Part shown: positions 1-8,986 of the stretch, piece after piece
How the letters are laid out: the number at the start of each line of letters is the position of its first letter
Numbering within the stretch: position 1 is the stretch's first letter
From: CAVSWT01 sp963731745
Lineage (GTDB): Bacteria; Bacteroidota; Ignavibacteria; Ignavibacteriales; Ignavibacteriaceae
DNA: 64,000 nucleotides
Assembly (NCBI GenBank): GCA_963731745.1
Contig: CAVSWT010000019.1
Span: 1 to 64,000, forward strand
Reading direction: 5' to 3'
Notes under the pieces: model-generated
Told to the model about the DNA's origin: nothing
Seen by the model: the letters and a program-made list of their open reading frames with translations, nothing else
Database searches by the model: none
Program-made: the position numbers and the translations under genes

Positions 1-568
1 CAACACTTTTAGGGTTATGAAATTGTGAACCATAAGCATTAACGGCTTTCATCTTCGTTTCAAAGCATTCACTTATATCTATGATGAATGTCGGCTCAAA
101 TGCGTATGTCTGCATATAATAATATAATTTATTAGGACGGTAAGCATTCTGCGGGACTTCTTTATCAAAAGTTTTTATTTTAGTTAAACCGCATGAAAAC
201 ATTGCACGTTTAACAATTTTGCTGGCATCAAAATGGTCCGGATGACGGTCATTAAAATATGGAGCGAATAAAATCTTTGGCTTATATTTTCTTATAGCCA
301 TTATTACTTTCATCAAATTTTCTTTATTCTGTTCAATCCCTTAATCGGGAATCATTAAGTTTTCACGTAAAGCTATCTTGAGAATTGCGCCGGACTGAAA
401 TGCTTCTTTTTGTCTTGTTTCTGGAGTTCCTCTTGTTCCAAGCTCGCCTCTGGTGAAATCAATAATTCCAACTTTCAAATCATTGTGGGAGAATTTTGCA
501 ATTGTTCCACCCATAGAAAGTTCTGCATCATCCGGATGTGCTGCGAAGATAAGTACGTCAAGAGTCAT
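1..568 (-). pseudogene. bshB1: BshB1-like PIG-L deacetylase, in-frame stop, runs off window
   Basis: The product would be an N-acetyl-alpha-D-glucosaminyl-L-malate deacetylase-type zinc enzyme of bacillithiol synthesis (LmbE/PIG-L family). The start at 568 gives MTLDVLIFAAHPDDAE, with the metal-binding AHPDD at residues 10-14, followed by the family's RGELGTRGTPETR block. A TAA at 341-343 interrupts the frame after 75 residues. The same frame then continues without another stop to the window edge and still reads as the family: NDRHPDHFDA near 240-265 (second metal motif) and later PNKLYYYMQTYAFEP. The lesion is therefore one in-frame nonsense codon, for example TCA to TAA, not a frameshift. 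Either the gene is recently inactivated or the base is wrong. The family call is firm; bshB1 rather than another PIG-L deacetylase is likely. Confidence 0.8.
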
Positions 569-675
569 AAATTTTTATTTTTTTTAAAAGATTGAAAATT
601 GCCCTCTTCGAACTTAATTATATTTTGTTACGATTTCCAACTTAATTACAAATTAATTATAATGGTTTATTCTTA

Positions 676-775
676 ATTGATTAATGTTTAACTTAATCAA
701 TCAGAATAATGATTGAACTTCAATCAATTTAAATGATCTATCAAAAATCAATCAAAACTATTTCTCAATTAATAT
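676..775. repeat. Cluster of AATCAAT/ATTGATT motifs
   Basis: Between the divergent deacetylase and amidohydrolase genes, AATCAAT or its complement occurs about four times within 100 bases (around 675, 695, 722 and 748), partly as inverted pairs. It could be an operator array or chance in AT-rich DNA. No known regulator site is recognised. Confidence 0.25.
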
Positions 776-811
776 TTGCTGGAGTTTTAACATGAAGCTA
801 TCAGAACATTA

Positions 812-2452
812 TTGTTAGTTTTATTAGTAATTTTTTTTAATTCAAATTATGGGCAGAATACTATGAAGGCATTCTTAAACGGAAAGATTTATACAGTAAA
901 TGAAAATCAGCCATTAGCTGAAGCGGTTGTAACCGAAGGAAATAAAATTTTATTTGTTGGCTCAAATGAAGAAGCAAAAAAATTAATTACAGGTTCAACC
1001 GAAGTAATTGATTTAAAGGGAAAATTAATGCTTCCCGGATTTATTGATGATCATACTCATTTTGTCAGCGGAGGTTTTTATCTTCAAGGCATTGACCTTC
1101 GACCGGCAAAATCCACTTCGGAATTTGAAAAGATTTTAAAAAATTATGTCTCCACTCGCAAAGGGAAATGGGTTACCGGCGGCAACTGGGACCATGAAGC
1201 ATGGGAAGTAAAAGATCTTCCTACAAAAGAAATGATTGATGAATTTACTCCCAACACTCCCGTTTTTATTGATAGATTTGATGGGCATATGGCCCTGGCA
1301 AATTCATATGCATTAAAGCTTGCCGGAATTACAAAAGATACAGAAAGCCCCGACGGCGGATTAATTGTTAAAGATCCCACAACCGGAGAACCAACCGGCA
1401 TACTTAAAGATAATGCCATGTCTTTGGTTTATTCCATTATTCCAGATGAATCCGAAGAAGAATATTACGAAGCAGCTTTAACCGCCTTGGAACATATTAA
1501 ACCGCTTGGAATTACAAGCATTCAAGATATAACTATGCCGGAAGATTTAAAGACCTATCAAAAATTAGAGAAAGAAAATAAGCTTACTTGCAGAATTTAT
1601 ACCCGCTACCCTATCGCCCGCTACAAAGATTTAATTGACAAAGGAATTGAATACGCACATGGTTCCGACAAATTAGTTTTAGGTTCGCTTAAAGCTTTTG
1701 CTGATGGTTCTTTGGGATCAAGCACCGCATGGTTTTTTGAACGCTATGATCAGGATACTTTAACTACAGGTCTGCCGAACGATATAGTTAGTGACGGCAG
1801 ATTGAAAAAATGGTCACTCGACGCCGATAAACATAAGCTTCAAATAAGCACCCATGCAATTGGAGACAGAGCTAACTATTATATTTTAAATATGTACAAA
1901 GAAATTATGGAACAAAATCCAGAGTGGGATAGAAGATTTAGGATTGAGCATGCTCAGCATGTGCGTATGCAAGATATTCCTTTGTTCAAAGAAACCGGGA
2001 CAATAGCCTCATGCCAGCCATATCATGCAATTGATGATGGTGTTTGGGCAGAAAAAAGAATTGGGCCTGAAAGAATCCATGACATGTACAGGTTTAAAAC
2101 TTTTATTGATAATGGAATCACTCTTTGTTTTGGAAGTGATTGGACAGTAGCCCCAATAAATCCTTTACTTGGAATTTATGCTGCGGTCACACGCAGAACA
2201 TTGGATGACAAAAATCCTGACGGCTGGGTTCCTGAACAAAAGATTAGCGTTGAAGAAGCAATAAAATGTTACACAATAAACAATGCTTACGCAGCGTTCG
2301 AAGAAGATAAAAAAGGAAGTATTGAGAAAGGCAAATTCGCTGATCTAGTTGTTCTTGCTGATGATATTTTGACAATTGATCCGGTTAAAATTAAAGATGT
2401 TAAAGTGGATATGACTGTTTTTGATGGAGAAATAATTTATGATAGAAAATAA
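812..2452 (+). CDS. Amidohydrolase family 3 (YtcJ-like) metal-dependent hydrolase
   Basis: A TIM-barrel metal hydrolase of the amidohydrolase superfamily, subgroup 3 (YtcJ/formamidase-like); the substrate cannot be predicted. The metal-binding HxH is in GFIDDHTHF (His81 and His83 counted from 812). Further ligands are likely in STHAIGDRAN (His348), RIEHAQHV and FGSDWTVAP. A composite N-terminal beta-sandwich (FLNGKIYTV...) and the C-terminal KGKFADLVVL strand complete the usual fold. The start is unsettled. Position 812 is a TTG giving a bare hydrophobic segment. An ATG at 792 would add a lysine-containing signal-peptide start but is out of frame by one base. The ATG at 863 would give a cytosolic protein. 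The hydrophobic stretch ending NSNYGQ looks like an export signal, so a one-base loss near 795 is suspected. Confidence 0.85.
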   Translation: MLVLLVIFFNSNYGQNTMKAFLNGKIYTVNENQPLAEAVVTEGNKILFVGSNEEAKKLITGSTEVIDLKGKLMLPGFIDDHTHFVSGGFYLQGIDLRPAKSTSEFEKILKNYVSTRKGKWVTGGNWDHEAWEVKDLPTKEMIDEFTPNTPVFIDRFDGHMALANSYALKLAGITKDTESPDGGLIVKDPTTGEPTGILKDNAMSLVYSIIPDESEEEYYEAALTALEHIKPLGITSIQDITMPEDLKTYQKLEKENKLTCRIYTRYPIARYKDLIDKGIEYAHGSDKLVLGSLKAFADGSLGSSTAWFFERYDQDTLTTGLPNDIVSDGRLKKWSLDADKHKLQISTHAIGDRANYYILNMYKEIMEQNPEWDRRFRIEHAQHVRMQDIPLFKETGTIASCQPYHAIDDGVWAEKRIGPERIHDMYRFKTFIDNGITLCFGSDWTVAPINPLLGIYAAVTRRTLDDKNPDGWVPEQKISVEEAIKCYTINNAYAAFEEDKKGSIEKGKFADLVVLADDILTIDPVKIKDVKVDMTVFDGEIIYDRK

Positions 2453-2473
2453 AAATTATTCTTTTATCTCATC

Positions 2474-2501
2474 GTAGGGGACGCAGATCTGCGTCTCCTA
2501 C
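2474..2501. repeat. 28-bp palindrome with ACGCAGATCTGC core
   Basis: A near-perfect palindrome centred on AGATCT (2485-2490), with one G:T-type mismatch in 14-bp arms. It sits between two co-oriented genes. The ACGCAGATCTGC core recurs at 7466-7487, so it looks like a dispersed REP-like element that may also act as a transcription stop. Confidence 0.7.
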
Positions 2502-2563
2502 CTTATAACAACACATTTATTCTTTTTATATTAATATCAGATAAAAATTATTTGTGTGGTATT

Positions 2564-2986
2564 ATGATAAAAATATTTTTGATCACTTTACTTTTGTTAC
2601 TTTGTGCCTCTTGTAAAAATGAACTGGTAACTGAACCAACCATAAAAACTTCTTATGAATTATGGCGTTCAAAGAATCTTCATAATTATTCAATCGACCA
2701 ACTTCGCGGCTGCTTTTGCCCAAACGCCGGCGAATTAGTGCGCGTAACTGTTCGATCTGATACTATCTTTAATGTTGTAAAAATTTCAGATAACAGTTTA
2801 ATTAAAACTTCAGTTTATTTTACCGTTGATTCGCTATTTGGCATTATTAATAACGCGGGAAATGATTCGCTTGTAATTAGATATGATGAAACGTATGGTT
2901 ACCCGGAATTTCTTGACATCAATCCACAATGGCATCCGGTGGATGGCGGCGTTTTATATGAAACCTCCAATTTGCAGACGCTTTAG
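2564..2986 (+). CDS. DUF6174-type lipoprotein
   Basis: A small exported lipoprotein of 140 residues. The N-terminus MIKIFLITLLLLLCASCKNE is a type II signal peptide with lipobox CASC. The mature part resembles the DUF6174 family: a NYSIDQLRGCFCPNAGELVRV-like block with a CFC motif, then RSDTIFNVV and a C-terminal YDETYGYPEFLDI. I start it at the ATG 2564 rather than the upstream TTG 2552, because the extra four residues precede the charged n-region. It stands alone behind the amidohydrolase with a palindrome between them. Function unknown; probably periplasmic or surface-anchored. Confidence 0.7.
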   Translation: MIKIFLITLLLLLCASCKNELVTEPTIKTSYELWRSKNLHNYSIDQLRGCFCPNAGELVRVTVRSDTIFNVVKISDNSLIKTSVYFTVDSLFGIINNAGNDSLVIRYDETYGYPEFLDINPQWHPVDGGVLYETSNLQTL

Positions 2987-3327
2987 ACTGCCGAAACATT
3001 TTATATAAATGAATACACAAACAGAAAGGTTATATTAAAATAAATTAATCTGTTGTTAATCTTAAATGATATTTAATTACTTAATATTGAGTTTAGTTGT
3101 GAGATAATAAAATGAATTAATAAATTGAAAATAATTTAAGCTGCTAGTCTCAATATTTTCTTAATAAATCCGGTTTACTTATCCTAATAAATTTTAATAG
3201 ATCAATCTATATTGCTTTGAAAAATACTTCATCGATCGCTTCTTTTCTAAATAGCTGTTCATGATTTGTTTATAGATACTAATTGCACAATAAATAAAAA
3301 TATATCATTCATAAAAGAAAGTAGATT
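2987..3327. other. Intergenic region, no gene seen
   Basis: AT-rich spacer of about 340 bases before the NTF2-like gene. All frames are broken by stops, and I see no tRNA-like or repeat structure. It presumably holds the promoter of the following gene. Confidence 0.5.
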
Positions 3328-3753
3328 ATGTCAACAAAAGAAGACGTCCGGAAGGCATCAGCGCAATTCTATAATGCATTGACCAGCATGGCAAAGGGCA
3401 ACGCTGATAAAATGGGAGAAATTTGGACACACGATGAGAACGCAACTGCTATGCACCCGATCGGCGGCAGGGATGAGGGTTGGGAAGCAGTTAAGAAATC
3501 GTTTGAACAGGTTGCCGGAATTGCAACGGATGGTGAGATCAAAATAAAAGATCAGCTCATCCGCGTAATTGGTGATGTAGCATACGAAATTGGTATTGAA
3601 TCGGGCGAAGCTAAACTTGCTGGAACTCAGGTTAGTATAGATCAGCGAGTAACTAATATCTATCAGCTTAAGGATGGAAAATGGAAGATCATTCATCACC
3701 ATAGCGATACGTCTCAGGCAATGCTTGACATCCTAAAAAAATTACAACCTTAA
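3328..3753 (+). CDS. SnoaL-like / NTF2-like protein (DUF4440 type)
   Basis: A 141-residue cytosolic protein with no signal peptide and the cone-shaped NTF2-like fold of the SnoaL_3/SgcJ group. Typical features are the N-terminal helix (RKASAQFYNALTSMAKGNAD), the pocket strand WTHDENATAMHPIGG, GWEAVKKSFEQV, and the last two strands VTNIYQLKDGKWKIIHHHSD. Members bind or act on small molecules, but the substrate cannot be inferred. The gene is monocistronic and followed by a hairpin at 3807-3835. Its base composition looks less AT-rich than its neighbours, which may hint at acquisition. Confidence 0.8.
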   Translation: MSTKEDVRKASAQFYNALTSMAKGNADKMGEIWTHDENATAMHPIGGRDEGWEAVKKSFEQVAGIATDGEIKIKDQLIRVIGDVAYEIGIESGEAKLAGTQVSIDQRVTNIYQLKDGKWKIIHHHSDTSQAMLDILKKLQP

Positions 3754-3806
3754 CCTACAAGGATATCGAATCATTTTGTAATTTCTGAAAATGTAAATAA
3801 TAAATG

Positions 3807-3842
3807 AGCCTTCGTTCAAAAAATGAAAGAGGGCTTTATTAT
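3807..3842 (+). terminator. Terminator of the NTF2-like gene
   Basis: Imperfect inverted repeat AGCCTTCGTTC / GAAAGAGGGCT (3807-3817 and 3825-3835) followed by TTTATTATTT. Confidence 0.6.
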
Positions 3843-4044
3843 TTACCTGCCGTATATTTTGCAAATTATCATGTAACAATTTAACCGACATAAATTTCTT
3901 CATGAACTAACTTTATTCCACAGGTTAGTGTTACGCTTAAGTATACAGCTTTGGTAGTTATTTAATAAAAAATTTTTGTAGAGGATGAATTGAGATATTT
4001 AAGAAAAATTAATAAATTTCCGAGGGAATTAATTAATTTGGGAA

Positions 4045-4075
4045 ATAAAAAAAGACAGTCTGTCTCCAGACTGCC
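4045..4075 (-). terminator. Terminator of katG
   Basis: Read on the minus strand, GGCAGTCTG-GAGA-CAGACTGTC (4075 down to 4054) is followed by a run of seven T. It is a classic intrinsic terminator just beyond the katG stop. Confidence 0.85.
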
Positions 4076-4111
4076 TTTAGCCTTATAACCTATCATATCG
4101 ATTAACCTAAA

Positions 4112-6363
4112 TTAGTTCAAATCAAACCTATCAAGATTCATCACTTTGTCCCAGGCTGCAATAAAGTCATTAACAAACTTCTCTTTAGCATCTTTGCATC
4201 CGTATACTTCAGCAATGGCACGAAGCTCCGAATTTGAACCAAAGATGAGATCAACACGGGTACCTGTCCATTTTACTTTGTCTGTTGCACGTTCTCTACC
4301 TTCAAAAACATCTTCAGCTTCTGAAACTGCATTCCACTTTGTACCTAAATCCAATAGGTTAACAAAATAATCATTAGTTAGTGTTCGGGCCGGGTGGTGA
4401 AAACTCCGTGAGCAGATTTATCATAATTGGTATTTAGTACACGCATACCTCCTATTAGAACAGTCATCTCAGGTGCAGTAAGGGTTAAAAGCTGCGCCCG
4501 GTCAACTAGTCTTTCTTCTGCCGAAGCATGATAACCGTCTTTAACTTTAAGGTAATTGCGGAATCCATCACCGGAGGGCTCAAGCGGGCCGAATGCTTCT
4601 ACATCGGTTTGCTCTTGAGAAGCATCTGCACGGCCAGGCATGAACGGAACTGTAACATTGAAGCCGGCATCCTTTGCCGCTTTTTCAATACCTGCGCATC
4701 CTCCTAAAACAATCAGGTCGGCAAGTGAAACTTTTTTCCCATCGGACTGTGCAGTATTGAACTCATTCTGTATGCCTTCAAGCACTTTCAATACTTTCGC
4801 AAGCTGTGCAGGATTGTTCACTTCCCAATCTTTCTGCGGTGCAAGACGTATGCGTGCACCATTTGCGCCTCCGCGTTTATCTGAGCCGCGGAAAGTTGCT
4901 GCAGATGCCCATGCTGTAGAAACCAGTTCCGAAATACTTAAGCCTGAATTAACCAGCTTATTCTTAAGTTCATTAATATCATTATAGTCAATTAACTTAT
5001 GCGTAACTTCAGGAATAGGGTCCTGCCAGATTAGCTCTTCTTCAGGAACTTCAGGGCCAAGATAGCGTGCACGCGGCCCCATATCACGATGAGTTAATTT
5101 AAACCATGCGCGTGAAAATGCGTCTGCAAACTCATCCGGATTTTCATAAAAGCGTCTTGATATTTTTTCATATTCGGGATCGAATCTTAAAGATAAATCA
5201 GTCGTCAACATAAAAGGCGCATGTTTTTTTGATGGGTCATGCGCATCCGGTACTAAACCTTCACCCGCGCCATCCTTTGGCTTCCATTGAAATGCGCCTG
5301 CGGGACTCTTAGTTAATTCCCATTCATATCCAAAAAGATTTTCAAAGAAATTATTGCTCCATTTTGTAGGGGTTGTGGTCCAGGCTCCTTCAAGTCCGCT
5401 GGTTATGGTACTTCCGGCATTACCGCTGCCGAATTTATTTTTCCATCCAAGCCCTTGTTCCACTATACCTGCACCAGCCGGCTCTGCGCCAACATATTCA
5501 TTTGGATTCGCCGCACCGTGTGTTTTGCCGAATGAATGTCCGCCAGCGATAAGCGCTACGGTTTCTTCATCATTCATAGCCATTCGTCCGAATGTTTCGC
5601 GAATATCCTTTGCTGCAGCAATTGGGTCAGGATTTCCATTTGGCCCTTCGGGATTCACGTAGATAAGACCCATTTGAACAGCTGCCAGCGGATTCTCTAA
5701 ATCGCGATCACCTGTATAGCGATTATCTTGCAGCCACTCGCCTTCCGAACCCCAATAAATGTCTTTTAGTGATTCCCAAACATCTTCACGTCCGCCGCCA
5801 AAGCCGAAAGTTTTAAAGCCCATTGATTCAAGAGCGCAGTTACCTGCGAGAATAATTAAATCAGCCCAGGAAATTTTTTTGCCGTATTTCTGTTTTACCG
5901 GCCAGAGAAGTAAACGAGCTTTGTCCAAGTTTGCATTATCAGGCCAGCTATTTAAAGGGGCAAACCGCTGACTTCCTGTACCGCCGCCGCCGCGGCCATC
6001 TGAGATTCGATATGTACCTGCACTGTGCCATGCCATTCGAATAAAGAATGGGCCATAATGTCCATAGTCTGCCGGCCACCAATCCTGAGACTTTGTCATC
6101 AGTTCATAAATATCTTTTTTAACTTCATCCAGATTGAGTGACTTGAATTCTTCGGCATAATTGAATTCTTCTCCCATAGGATTAGACTTTGAAGAATGCT
6201 GGCGAAGTATATCCAGGTTTAATTGGTTAGGCCACCAGTCACGGTTTGTAGTACCGCCGCCGGCTGCATGTTTCAGAACTCCGCCGGTAAAGGGGCACTG
6301 TGCACCATCATCATTTAGGCTGGCAACTGTTTTACCAGGAATTTTATCTTTATTTTTTTCCAT
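4112..6363 (-). pseudogene. katG: Catalase-peroxidase KatG, frameshifted near the C-terminus
   Basis: A haem catalase-peroxidase that removes hydrogen peroxide. The first domain has the distal triad Arg109-Trp112-His113 (RMAWHSAGTYR), the RMAMND segment supplying the adduct methionine, and the proximal histidine in GGHSFGKTHGA. The second, inactive peroxidase domain follows. The main frame (4378-6363) stops after HGVFTTRPEH. Shifting by one base at about 4381 restores LTNDYFVNLLDLGTKW and the remaining conserved tail, which ends KVMNLDRFDLN at 4112. One base is thus missing from an expected CAA/CAG codon. Without the tail, about 90 residues of the second domain are lost and stability should suffer. 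The gene is divergent from oxyR, its expected regulator. Confidence 0.9.
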
Positions 6364-6505
6364 AATTTACCTCTTGATTAATGAAATAGAATTGTTCTTA
6401 TAATTAAACTTGCGATTAATATCGTGTATTCTTTTTATTAAAATATTATTTATTTTACAATCAATCAAATTGATGTTTTCTATAATCATATAAATAATAT
6501 CTATA
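6364..6505. promoter_or_regulatory. katG/oxyR divergent control region
   Basis: The 142 bases between the divergently transcribed katG and oxyR should carry both promoters and the OxyR site. Inverted repeats visible here are CGAT-N4-ATCG at 6413-6424 and ATCAA-A-TTGAT at 6464-6474. Either could be part of an operator. No exact match to the E. coli OxyR consensus is seen. Confidence 0.5.
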
Positions 6506-7441
6506 ATGAATTTACAACAATTAGAATATTTAATAGCGGTAGATACCCATCGCCATTTTGTGAAAGCTGCAGAAGCGTGCTGCGTAACTCAACCCACATT
6601 AAGCATGATGATCCAAAAGCTTGAGGATGAATTAGGCATAAAAATATTCGATAGGAGCAAACAGCCGGTAATACCAACCGAAGCAGGTATAGAAATTATT
6701 CAGCATGCAAAAATAATTTTAAAAGAAGCGGGTGCCTTAAAAGAAATAGCGCATTCATTAAAAGGAGAATTAAAAGGTGAATTAAGAATTGGCATAATCC
6801 CAACTGTGGCCCCTTTTCTTTTACCGATTTTCTTAAAGCAGTTTCTGAAAAAATACCCGGAAATCAAGGTCAAAATATGGGAGTTTACCACGGAGTATAT
6901 AATCGAAAAGCTTGAAAAAAATATTCTTGATGTGGGAATTCTTGCAACACCTCTTAATAATTCTGCGATATTGGAACAGCCGTTATACAATGAAGAATTT
7001 TTTGTTTATGCATCAAAAGACGAAACTGTGCTGGATAAAAAATATTTGCTCGCAGAAGATATTAATCTTAATCACTTATGGCTTTTGGAAGAGGGGCATT
7101 GTCTTCGTTCGCAGATTGTAAACTTGTGCGAACTAAAAAAGAAAGAGGTTATTAATAGCAATCTTGAATATGAAGCAGGCAGCATTGATTCACTCATCAA
7201 GATGGTTGATCAATACCAGGGAATAACTATTCTTCCTGAATTAGCAATTCAGCATTTAAGTGTGAAACAAAAAAATAGTATAAGGCAATTCAAGCCGCCG
7301 GTTCCTGTTCGTGAAATCAGTCTTGTTACATACAGGCATTTTGTAAAAACCAGGATGCTTGAAATTTTGAAACAGGAAATAACAGCGAATGTTTTTAATC
7401 GTTTATCGCAGAAGAAAAAACAAAAAGTTATTGATATATGA
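6506..7441 (+). CDS. oxyR: OxyR, LysR-type hydrogen-peroxide sensor
   Basis: A LysR-family activator. The N-terminal winged helix (residues 1-60, MNLQQLEYLIAVDTHRHF, TQPTLSMMIQKLEDELG) binds DNA and the C-terminal periplasmic-binding-like domain senses the signal. Two cysteines sit at residues 199 and 208 in EEGHCLRSQIVNLC, with the same spacing and numbering as the redox disulfide pair of E. coli OxyR. This supports a peroxide sensor rather than a generic LysR protein. At 311 residues it has the normal family length. It is divergent from katG, the classic target, and intact even though katG is frameshifted. Confidence 0.93.
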   Translation: MNLQQLEYLIAVDTHRHFVKAAEACCVTQPTLSMMIQKLEDELGIKIFDRSKQPVIPTEAGIEIIQHAKIILKEAGALKEIAHSLKGELKGELRIGIIPTVAPFLLPIFLKQFLKKYPEIKVKIWEFTTEYIIEKLEKNILDVGILATPLNNSAILEQPLYNEEFFVYASKDETVLDKKYLLAEDINLNHLWLLEEGHCLRSQIVNLCELKKKEVINSNLEYEAGSIDSLIKMVDQYQGITILPELAIQHLSVKQKNSIRQFKPPVPVREISLVTYRHFVKTRMLEILKQEITANVFNRLSQKKKQKVIDI

Positions 7442-7465
7442 TAGAAAGCTGTTTGCGTTAGATCT

Positions 7466-7487
7466 GGGAACGCAGATCTGCATTCCC
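7466..7487. terminator. Palindrome between convergent genes (REP-like, probable bidirectional stop)
   Basis: GGGAACGCAGATCTGCATTCCC is a palindrome with a single mismatch, shares the ACGCAGATCTGC core with 2474-2501, and is followed by a T-rich stretch. It lies between the oxyR stop and the convergent aminotransferase gene. Confidence 0.65.
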
Positions 7488-7503
7488 TAAAATATTTTTT
7501 GAT

Positions 7504-8625
7504 TTAAAACTTTTCAGCGGCTTCATTTATCTTTGCAATTCCATACTCAATTTCGTCAGGCTTAAATGCAGGGAAAGTTAATCTTGTAAAAAGTCCCTTC
7601 TCTTTCTTTTCATCTTTAAAGTTGGGCGCAATAGTATCCCACGCCGGTGAAATATTTACGCCTAAATTTTTTACTGATTCAAGAAATGCCTTTTCATTTT
7701 TATTAGAAATATTAGCAAGTGTAAGTGCAGCAAAAAAACCTCCCGTTATTTCAACTTCACTCGCCTCCGATAAATAAATTTTGATTGAAGAATTTAAAGC
7801 ATCCATTCTCGGTTTATATAAATTGCGCAAGTATTTTAAATATTTCTCATATTCCCCCGATTCAATAAAATCAGCAATAAAGGCTTGTGTCGGAAGATTC
7901 GGATTGATGCGTGAATTAGCAATAATCTTTGTAAAATATTCTACATAATTTTCCGGGACAATCATGTAGCCGCATTTAGTTCCGGGAGAGATAGTTTTTG
8001 TAAATGAACTTGTTAAGATAGGCCCCCATTCAGAAACCTCAATCGGCGTATTAATTTTACCGTCATATCGAAGATCTTTATAGCATATATCCCACACGCA
8101 AAAAATATTATTTTCTTTACACAAACTTTCAACAGCTTTAATATTCTCTGCTGAATAATTTATGCCTGTAGGATTCTGATGAAACGGAATTCCATAAAAA
8201 GCAGTTATCTTATTCTTCTTAATAATCTCTTCTACTTGATTTACATCTACTCCATCCGGCGTCAATTTCACGCCAATTAAATTGTGGCCATAGCGTTTTG
8301 CATCAAGTAAAACTCTGTCATAGCTCACCTCTTCAATAATAATATTACTTTGAAGCGGAAGTGATTTAAAGAACAAAGAAATAACTTCCAGTCCCCCGTT
8401 ACCAGCAATTACTCTATCCGGATTAACATTATGCCATTTGGCAATCAAATCTCGTAAAGGTTTGAATCCAGTAAAATGTCCGTATTGAAGAACACCCGTT
8501 CCATATTTTTGAATTACATTTTTATAGCTTTCTGATGCTATAGGAATTAAATGCGCCAACGCTTCATCGGCAGGAACGCCTCTGAGAAAATTAACTTGCT
8601 TTTTTTCATTTGTTTGATTTGTCAT
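7504..8625 (-). CDS. PLP-dependent aminotransferase, class I/II
   Basis: A fold-type I pyridoxal-phosphate enzyme of 373 residues. Visible motifs are NPTG (151-154), the cofactor-contacting aspartate in VWDICYKD (Asp179), and the Schiff-base lysine Lys210 in SSFTKTISPGTKCGY. The sequence resembles the 2-aminoadipate/aromatic aminotransferase (LysN/ARO8) group and the enzyme half of MocR proteins, but has no DNA-binding domain. The exact amino-acid substrate is not predictable. The N-terminus is slightly short for the family, starting directly at VNFLRGVPADEAL. It converges with oxyR and has a long, featureless upstream region. Confidence 0.85.
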   Translation of the reverse strand: MTNQTNEKKQVNFLRGVPADEALAHLIPIASESYKNVIQKYGTGVLQYGHFTGFKPLRDLIAKWHNVNPDRVIAGNGGLEVISLFFKSLPLQSNIIIEEVSYDRVLLDAKRYGHNLIGVKLTPDGVDVNQVEEIIKKNKITAFYGIPFHQNPTGINYSAENIKAVESLCKENNIFCVWDICYKDLRYDGKINTPIEVSEWGPILTSSFTKTISPGTKCGYMIVPENYVEYFTKIIANSRINPNLPTQAFIADFIESGEYEKYLKYLRNLYKPRMDALNSSIKIYLSEASEVEITGGFFAALTLANISNKNEKAFLESVKNLGVNISPAWDTIAPNFKDEKKEKGLFTRLTFPAFKPDEIEYGIAKINEAAEKF

Positions 8626-8986
8626 TAGGCCATTCTTTTTTAATTATTGATTTGATGTATTGTAAAATTACCGAATTCAAAATTAAAAATTTATTATGTT
8701 AATGAGTATCGCTTTTATGATTATTTATCATGAAAAGAGTTGTATCGTAATGTTTATAAATTTTAATATGCTCAATATTTCCCACTGCATATTAAGATAT
8801 TTCTCCCCATTTAGGCTTATTAACTTAAAATATAAAAAACAATGTTAAATTGATTTCCAGGCTTTAATCCACCTCTACCTTTATTACCTGTAACCTACAA
8901 TTATGACATTTGCCATAACACTACATTGAGCAAATCATTATCATTACAAATGAATAACATTTTAAAAATTTTCAACTGACAAAACG
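8626..8986. other. Intergenic region between divergent genes
   Basis: About 360 AT-rich bases between the aminotransferase and the receiver-like gene. I see no gene, RNA or clear repeat. It should hold two promoters. Confidence 0.5.

Larger units (their letters stand above)
3754..4111. other. Convergent intergenic region with terminators only
   Basis: This 358-base gap lies between the convergent NTF2-like gene and katG. Apart from the two terminator hairpins listed separately I see no gene or RNA in it. Confidence 0.6.
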
